The translations under genes were made by a program, and so were the position numbers. Of a stretch of DNA of 64,000 nt, positions 44,301 through 53,300 are shown one piece after another (positions within the stretch are counted from its first letter, which is position 1; the number at the start of each line of letters is the position of its first letter). Source of the DNA: Triplophysa rosa (Eukaryota > Chordata > Actinopteri > Cypriniformes > Nemacheilidae). The stretch spans positions 38,293,453-38,357,452 of the forward strand of contig NC_079890.1 of NCBI RefSeq assembly GCF_024868665.1. Direction: 5' to 3'. The notes beneath the pieces are model-generated. The model saw only the letters and a list, made by a program, of their open reading frames with translations. It did no database searches and was not told the DNA's origin.

Positions 44301-47300
44301 ATAACACCCAATTTAACACACCTGCTCCCCATTTACACCTGAGACCTTGTAACACTAACGAATCACATGACACCGGGGAAGGAAAATGGCTAATTGGGCC
44401 CAATTTGGACATTTTCACTTAGGGTGTACTCACTTTTGTTGCCAGCGGTTTAGAAATTAATGGCTGTGTGCAAATTTACACCGTTATACAAGCCGTACAC
44501 TCACTACTTTATATTATAGCAAAGTTTAATTTCTTCTGTGTTGTCACATGAAAAGATATGATAAAATATTTACAAAATGTGAGGGGTGTACTCACTTCTG
44601 TGAGATACTGTATGTTCTCATTAAGGGCCACTACCACCCCGTCAGGTCCCTGCCAAGAGAACTGCAGTCCTGTACGCTGGCAAAGATCACTTAAATCCAG
44701 CCAATCAGAGTTTACACCAAATTGGTTTGCTTCGATGTCCAGTTTTCCATTTGGTTTTAATTTAAATCTAAGAAACTTAGGCTCATTGCGCGTGGCGGCC
44801 GGTATCTTGCACTGTTGTAGATGTAGAAAAAGTGACTCACTTGCCAGCTCTCTGACAGATGTGTCGCTGTTATTCAGCATGTTAAGAAGATGACCTATTC
44901 TGGATGCAGTATAGATCCATTCAATGTTTGGGACTCCTCTGCCTCGGCGCGACTGGTCCAGACGCACACGCACACACACTGTACACATGTCATTATTTTA
45001 TGTACTTTATATTTCAGGTTTGACAGATCACATGGGTTCTGTTCTTTGGATCGGACTGAACAGTCTTGACTTTGAGAGCGGCTGGCAATGGAGTAATGGA
45101 AACCCATTCAGATATCTCAACTGGGCTCCTGGTACGTCACGTGTATCTAGAAAAAGCAGCTGAATGGCGTGTAGATGATGTCAATGTTGGTATTGTTTGA
45201 CTGTAGGTCACCCGTCTCTGGAGCCGGGTCTGAACTGTGCTGCATTAAACGCTGCTAAAGCCTCAAAGTGGGAAAGTTTGTCCTGCAGTAAGAAGTTGGG
45301 CTACATCTGCCGCAAGGGCAATTCAACAGAGATCACACCTTCAACAGGTACAACACGCACACGCACACACACACACGCCAGTGTCAGTGTTATGTGTTTA
45401 TCTCTCTGTGTGTGTGTGTGTGTGTCAGGTAAAGATCAGCCGAACTTCTGTCCAGCGGCGTGGGTGCCGTACGCCGGTCACTGTTATTATCTGCAGCGCT
45501 CTCAGAAGATGTGGAGCGACGCTTTGGCAGCGTGTCATAAAGAAGGATCAGATCTGGCCAGCATACACAACATAGAGGAGCACAGTTTCATCATATCACA
45601 GAGTGGATACTGTACGTCTGCTTCACAAACACACAAACACAATTATAAAACGGTTTATTCTGATTCACGATAAAGCACAACTATGACGCTGCACTTAACA
45701 ATTCCGTGTTCTGTGAAATATTCTGTTTCTGCTCCGCTTAGCATCATTACATTGTCCTTTAGCGTGACATACTGTATTCACCATACGCCACTAACCTCTC
45801 ATGCCACAACTATATTTGAAAAAAAATTATGCAATTGCTTACAAAGAATTCAAATAGGCAAAACATGTCTCTCAGCACTGCGCTATGCTTCAAACGCAGT
45901 TCATCATGTTTCTCACAGGAACAACGTCAATGCGCACAAGGCTGCAGGTGTTAATGTAACAAAAGAGTGTAACCTAAAAATAACTTTTAAAGTTTTTTTT
46001 TTAAACTATGTTTGTAGGATTGCAAAGGGCTTTTTTAATTGTGGCACAATTCTAACGCCATACAAACACGGAGGGAAAGAACACGAGCGTTGCTAAAGCT
46101 AAGAACAAAACAAAAGCACACTAACTTCCCCCATCCTCTGCTAAACATAAGAAAACGCAGAGGCCCTGACTAAACCTACACTCTCTGCGAACCAAAAGTA
46201 CAATGGGTGGCAAACGCTCCTTACCTAATGTGTTGAACAGCAACCTAACTACATGATGCACAATGGAAGTCCCTGTCTTCTGTTTATGTCGTCCTCCCTG
46301 TCCTATGTTACTCGTCTGTATGTGTCAAAATTACTCGTATTAATCACAAACACGTTAAACATATCTGATCATTGCAGATGAATAATCCTCTCAAAATGAA
46401 ACACAAGCACATGACATGCAGGACGATATTAACAGACGACACAGAGGACGACATATACAGACAACAAATACAGACGACATGCATAGATCAAACATAGTCA
46501 ATAACAGTTGACATAGACCAGGCATCGTCAACTGGCGGACCGCGCGGGCCGGATCCGGACCTTTGCTTCGTTTCATCCGGACCGCGAGACATTTAAAATG
46601 TTGACTCTTTCAGTTGTTTAAATTGAGCCGCGCGTCAACACAACGGAGAATCACATCACGCGTACTCAGGGACATGTATGTAATTGATCTTTTGTCGCTA
46701 TATCCTGTGATATCTTTTAGCTATAAACGCGCTTCATTTGAACCCTTTCCGCTCCGCGTGCGCTGCTTTTCTCCCTCCAAAGGCCGGATTCGCGTCTTTT
46801 CCGCGCGCATATTCGTTATTTTAAATGTAGACGCGTGGCACCCGCGCGGAAATAGGGGGCGACGCGGTCGCGACGCGCTCTTTTTTTCAGGCGCGTCAGC
46901 GCCGCATCGAGATGAAAAAATCTCAACTTTTCAGAAAGGCGCAAGCGCACCGCAGGTCATGTGACAAGAACCAACCAGCCAATATAGACAAGCTCAACGA
47001 AAATGGAGACACAGATGATCACAGCATAACTAAATCTAATAGCAGAGTTATTGAAAGGTATTTTCAGTGCATATAATCCATATATAATTTATTTATACCT
47101 CCTCGTCTCAACGGCTATCGTGGCCCATGGTTGCTTAGCAACGGCAGACGCTCTGCGTGCGCAACTGCCAGAGTGCTTTGTAAAAAAGGAGAAAGCAGCG
47201 CCTCTCGCGTTTTGCGCGCGGTTTTAGACGCGAAATGTGAATCGAGCCAAAGACGCACCGCATGAAGAGCAGTATGGAAAGCCAGGAGGGTCAAAAAGGC

Positions 47301-50300
47301 GCGAATTTTAACACGTCAACAACGCGTAGAGTACGTGTTGTTTGCGCGTAGAATACGCGTCGATTTTTCACGCGTAAACTACACGTACTCTACGCGTTGT
47401 TGACGTGTTAAAATTCGCGCGTTTTTGACCCTCCTCGCTTTCCATAGAGCAGCAGACACGTGCTTATTTTAACAACACTAGTGCAGACACGCAGAGCAGA
47501 TAAATGGAGACACAACAGTAAACAAAATGCATCAATATTAAAGTATTTGTTTCTGTCTGTTTACTGTTTGCTATATGTATCCAACCTTTCAACCAGATTT
47601 GTGATATTTTATGAACGTTTTTATCTAGCCTACATTTATCATTAGCATTATTGATCAGCATGTAAACATTTGTGTCCCTGTGAAAACCCAGGCTAAAGTC
47701 TCATAAACGAATTAATTATTAAATAACAAGCATCAAAGATTAATTTCAAGCATTAACTAAAATTTTAATATTTGAAATGGCATTATTCAGTCAATATTGA
47801 AGATATTGTTGTTATATTTTCACAGAATATTCTATAGGATGATTTTATGTAGAAAACAGTAAAAAGACTCGCTGGGTCTTCACTAACAGGATCACATTTT
47901 GTTCTAATTGGGAATTTAAAGATAGCAGTAGTTCTGATATGAAAGGCATGGAAAGGATAATTTAGTAAGTAACGTTTTCTGTTTATGATGAAAGCAATTT
48001 AATTATTACATTAAATTTGTTGTTTGTAGCTTTTTTATTTACAAATAATGATCAGACTTCTATTAAGAGGGCATTCCCCTAAAGCCACAGAGCGTACAAT
48101 ACATACATACTGTGGATATCAAAATATAAAATAAATGGCCTGATAAAAGATCATAACTTTTATATATATATCCATCAATAGATCCTAGGATTGATCCTCT
48201 ATCAAAAACGGTTTTTATTTGATTTCAGTTAAAGACAAAATTGATTATCAGTTTATATAATATATTAGTTGGTATGTCTAAAATGTGTGAGTATGTGTTG
48301 TGTAGTGTCCAGTGATGAGCTGTGGATTGGTCTTAATGATCAGAAGATTCAGAATCTGTTTGAGTGGTCAGATAGAAAACACGTCACCTTCACCAGATGG
48401 ATTGTCGGAGAACCTTCACACATCACCAATCGCGTGGAGGATTGTGTGCTTATGAAGGGAGAGGTGGGGACTCTTTATCTCTTACCTTGTGGTTGTGTTA
48501 TGGTCATTATAACATTTGACACGGTGATGTTTGTGAGTTTGTTCTGGTGGTTTTGTGTGTATTAGGAGGGAAAGTGGGCAGATGAAGCGTGTGAAACAGC
48601 TCATGGTTACATCTGTAAGAAGAAAGCTTCCATTAAGCCTGAAGGATCCACACACATGATCAGTCCTGGATGTCCTGCTGTGAGTCTAGAAAATAACACG
48701 TGAATTACCACCAACCTGCTTTTCATTTGATTTATTGTTTTAAAGAGAGATGTATTGAAGGGACGGTTTGGTGACCGTGTGAATGTCTCCACAGGGTTGG
48801 TTCAGGTTTGGCTATTACTGTTATAATGTTGCCATGGAAACCAAAACTTTTACTGATGCCAAACTGACGTGTGAGCAGAGCGCAGCGAGTCTGGTTGATG
48901 TTGCCAGCAGGTGATGCACATGATGTTTACCAACCTTAGACATCAGGTCATGTCTCTCTAAATGACAGTGAGAATAAAACAGTGCTGTATGTTTGCTCGT
49001 CAGGTATGAGAATGCGTTTCTCATCAGTCTGGTTGGTCTTCGGCCTGAGAAATATTTCTGGATCGGTCTGTCTAACACTCAGCAGTTGGAGCTCTTCCAG
49101 AGGAGTGATGGTGTTAAAGTCAAGTTTACACACTTTAATGTCGGCATGCCAGGTGTGTTGAGAAGTTTCGTGCAGGTGTGCAGCTTCACTCATCAATGTC
49201 ACATCTCTCTTCTCATGTCTTTGTTTTCTGATGTTCAGATAGGCACCAGGGTTGTGTGGCGATGTTAACAGGATCTTCAGCAGGATTATGGGATGTTCTG
49301 GCCTGTAACACTAAACAGAAATACATCTGTAAGAAAACGGCAGAAGGAATCACTACAACCCCAGAGCCTCCAACCACACAACCTCCCAGCTGCCCAACAG
49401 ACTGGATTAAGAAAGATCCACGCAACTGTGTTCGGGTAAATGTGAACAAGTTTGAATTCACTTTCTCGTGATCTCAACATTTTTGCTCCTGGCAGTCACA
49501 CGTTTCAGTTGTGTTTCTTAGCTCTACAGAAAGCAGAAGGACGAGAAGAAGACTTGGTTTGAGGCTCGTGATTTCTGTCGAGCCGTCGGTGGTGATTTAG
49601 CGAGCTTCCACTCCGAAGAAGAAATGAAAGTGTTACCGTGAGTGCTGTTCTGCACGGCGATGCTCAAAATACATTCTTCACTGTAGCAAAGAGATGAATT
49701 TTAGTTTTGTCACGTGATCTTTATGCAGGTATTTTATCTCAGACCCGGCGTGGATCGGCTTCACTTCACTGGACAGTAATTCTGGTTTTGTGTGGTCAGA
49801 TCAAACTCCTGTGAGTGATTGTGTTTGTGCTTTATTGTGGTGTTTGCTCCTAAACATTTTTCTTTTCATTACTTTGATTGCTTTAATATATATATATAAA
49901 ATATAATTTTTTATCGTCCACATGTTTTGCATCATGTTCTTCTGTCTGTAATTGTGTGTTTGTGTCTGTGTTTGTAGTCTGATTATGAAAACTGGGCATC
50001 CGGGGAGCCAAACAACTACAACAATAATGAGAACTGTGCAGATTACGGCTACGCGAGGGAGCGCAAGTGGAACGATCGAGATTGTGAAGCTTCTATTGAC
50101 TGGATCTGTCAGATTCCAATAGGTACACATGCAGAAATATTCACATATATACAGTGAAACCTGTTGCACATGCAGGAAATGACTGTTTACGTTCTGTTTT
50201 ATTAACAGGCATCACTCCAAAATCCCCACCGACGAGAGTTATTCACGGTATTAAAATAGTACTTTTGATCATGCTCGTCACCAAATGCTTCATAAACATC

Positions 50301-53300
50301 TTAAAGGGGTCATATGGCGCGAATACGTGTTTTTCTGTGTCTTTGGTGTGTTATAAGTTGCTGTTAGCTCTGCTGTTGGCTAACTTCTCCTTCTCTTAAA
50401 AGTTGACCTACCACTAAAATAATTTTAGAGACATTATTTTAAGGTCAAAAAGTTACTCGTTGCCGCTTTAAATCGTGTAAACACATTGCATTACATCTAA
50501 AACAAACCATAATATTCGTTTCAGCCGTGTCATATGACCCCTTTAAAAACAGTTTTCTATATAACTATATAATGCAATACCTCATAATGTCTTATTACTG
50601 AAGCCACTGTATGTTCAATGGAAGATTTGGGAGTTGTAAATGACCCCAGCTACAGACTTTTTATCGTTTCATTGGTCAATAGAATACAACAAGACATCTG
50701 ATGGCTGGACCGTGTTCAATGGCAGTCAGTATTTTATTAATAATGATCAGCTTCCTATGGAAGAAGCTCGAGCGTTCTGTAAGAAGAATCACGCTGATCT
50801 TGCCGTCGTTACCGGTCAAAGTGAGAGGAAGTTTTTATGGAAGCAGGTAAATGACTCTTTTGAATGTTGGTATGAAAATGTACGCACACAGCCTTATACA
50901 TTTTTTTTTACAGATATCTAGAAGATCAGAAAGTCAGTACTACATCGGGTTGATTGTAGAGTTGGACAAATCATTTAGGCGAGTATGAAAATCTGCAGTA
51001 TTGGAGAGATTTCTTCTATCATATCAGATAATTGCACAGTAAAATGAGTTATTGCGCAACAGTGACCTTTCATTGGGCGGTGGGTTAGTTTTGTAACAGT
51101 TTTTTTGTTGTTGTCTGTTTGTAGTTGGGTGGATGGGTCACCTGTTGTTTACACCTCATGGGAACAAAATGAACCGAATTTCGCCAACAATGACGAGAAC
51201 TGTGTGACTATATACAAGACAACTGGTAATAACTTCTCATCTTTCTAACGTACAGTTTAGCACAGGGGTCACAAATTAGCAGATCGCCATCCAAATTCTG
51301 ACCTCTCTTGAGAAGGAAATATAGGATCCTTGAGTTTTCCTGTATGTATAGTTTGTCAGTGTGTCAATGAAACTGGAAATCATAAATATAAATGACTCTG
51401 AAGGATGGTGAGAGTACAAGAGCAGATTATTTCATGTTCGTATTGTTTGAACTATTATTTCCAATAAGTAATGTTGCACCACGTCATCTGATCAATATCA
51501 TGCTTGTGTTTTTGTAGGATTCTGGAATGATGTCAACTGCGGCGTGCCGTTACCCTCTGTCTGTAAAAGAAGTTCAGATTTTGTCAACACCACCATGTCT
51601 CCGTCAACTGTAGCGGCGGGCGGCTGTGCTCCTGAATGGACCCGCTTCCGCGGAAAAGTGAGAATCAAAAACAACATCTGCTCACATGACATCTGGATTA
51701 ACAGATAGTTATTATTACTGTCATCTTTTGTTAATATAATAATAAACAATAATCAATATGGTAAGACTGTACTTAAAGCCTTTAAGTATAATGCATTATT
51801 AAGGATTATTAAATGGTATGATGCATTATAATTGTGTGTTGTAATACATTAAATGTTGTAAAGAATTTTAACCAAAATAAAAATGCGAAGTGTAACAATG
51901 AATTGATCAGTGTTATAATGTATAAACTGTAGTTACAATTGTTCATGCATATGCTTTAAGTAAAGTGTTACCATAAATATTATTGACAACAACAACATCA
52001 GCAATATTAATACTATTTATAATACTTTATTATTAACAATGAAATATTTTAATATATAATATAATTTGAGTTTTGCTTTGAGCCACCAACAAGAGCGCAG
52101 CAATCTGTTCAGCACGTTTGATCATATTTAATCCCGTCTGCATAATTCATCAGATTTCCACTACAACATCATACACATAAAATGTAAAAAAATACAGATT
52201 GTTGAGTCTGATTTTTACCAACAACAATCAAATCATTCATTTCTTAATTTGCCAAATAGTTTTACACCAGTTTCTTGTCAAAGACACTTTGTTATAAAAA
52301 GGTTGCCCACTTTAATTCCGAACGTTTGTGTTTCCAAACAGTGTTATAAGATTTTTGATAATAAGCTGACGTGGCATAAAGCGCGAGATCACTGCATTTC
52401 ACATGGAGGTAATCTGGTGTCCATTCAGAGTCACACGGAGCAATGTGAGTATTATATCTCTTATCTGTTCTTCTCCTTTAATCCGGAATTTATGTTTAAG
52501 ATAAGAAATGAAACATTGTGTCCGTGCTGTGTTTTCAAGCACACGTTTACTAACATGTGTTCTCTAGTAAGACTAAATAACCAGCGCAGATAGAGACCGC
52601 ATTACCAATACAGTTACAGTATTTATTTAACCTGCTGTTTGTAAATAAGACGTAAAAAAGTGCTGCAGTTGTTGAATGAATTTGTCTCCGAATCTTTCCT
52701 GAAGTACATGCAATTCTCTTGTGTGTGTTTTTTTAGCGTTTCTCACGACTCTAATGCTCAGTTCTGCTGATGACGTGTGGATCGGCTTCAATGACATCAC
52801 CTCAGAGAGAACATTTTTATGGACTGATGGTAAAGGCGTCCCATACACAAACTGGATGAAAGGTCATCCTGTGTCAATGCCAGAGTCAAGACTCCTCTTT
52901 GATGACGAGGCAAGTGTGCGTGATGTCACACAGAATCTTCTGTAAATATGAAAACTGTTACACTCGTTCTGAGGTTCTGATGTTAGCATCGTCAAAGTCT
53001 TTTGGGCTTGTCCTCATATTCAGAGAGAAGGTTTTGTTAACTCATCGATTTTAAACCTGTTCTTCATCAACGTTAGTCACTTGAACTTGTTTGTTTATTT
53101 AAATTTTGACCTTAACTTTATTCATGGCTATTTAAATGTAAGATCATGTAGGATACGACAGATGGATGAATTACCTGTTGCTCGTTCATGTTGGCTCTCT
53201 GTTTCAGGAAGGTTTTCAGTTTAGAATTTTTTCCCATCCGTTTGTGCGCATGGTTGAGGATAAGGTAGGTTTCCAGTCCAAGCATACACATGTTTTGTTC

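Larger units (their letters stand above)
42157..44610 (-). mobile_element. Degenerate Tc1-like transposon carrying a hAT insertion
   Basis: Ends CAGTATCGCACAGAAGTGAG and its near complement CTCACTTCTGTGAGATACTG, flanked by TA (42155-42156, 44611-44612). The minus strand encodes a broken Tc1-type transposase. Without the nested 937-base element it would be about 1.5 kb, the usual Tc1 size. Confidence 0.85.
40985..44988 (-). mobile_element. LINE remnant with restriction-like endonuclease signature, split by a Tc1 element
   Basis: Two minus-strand stretches appear to belong to one decayed retroelement. 44988-44640 reads [25 protein letters not shown]-like and [11 protein letters not shown]. 41344-40985 reads [31 protein letters not shown] and [15 protein letters not shown] phrases. 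PD with a downstream E-V pair is the pattern of the PD-(D/E)XK endonuclease in R2/NeSL-type elements. The Tc1-like element at 42157-44610 separates the halves. The class assignment is tentative. Confidence 0.45.
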
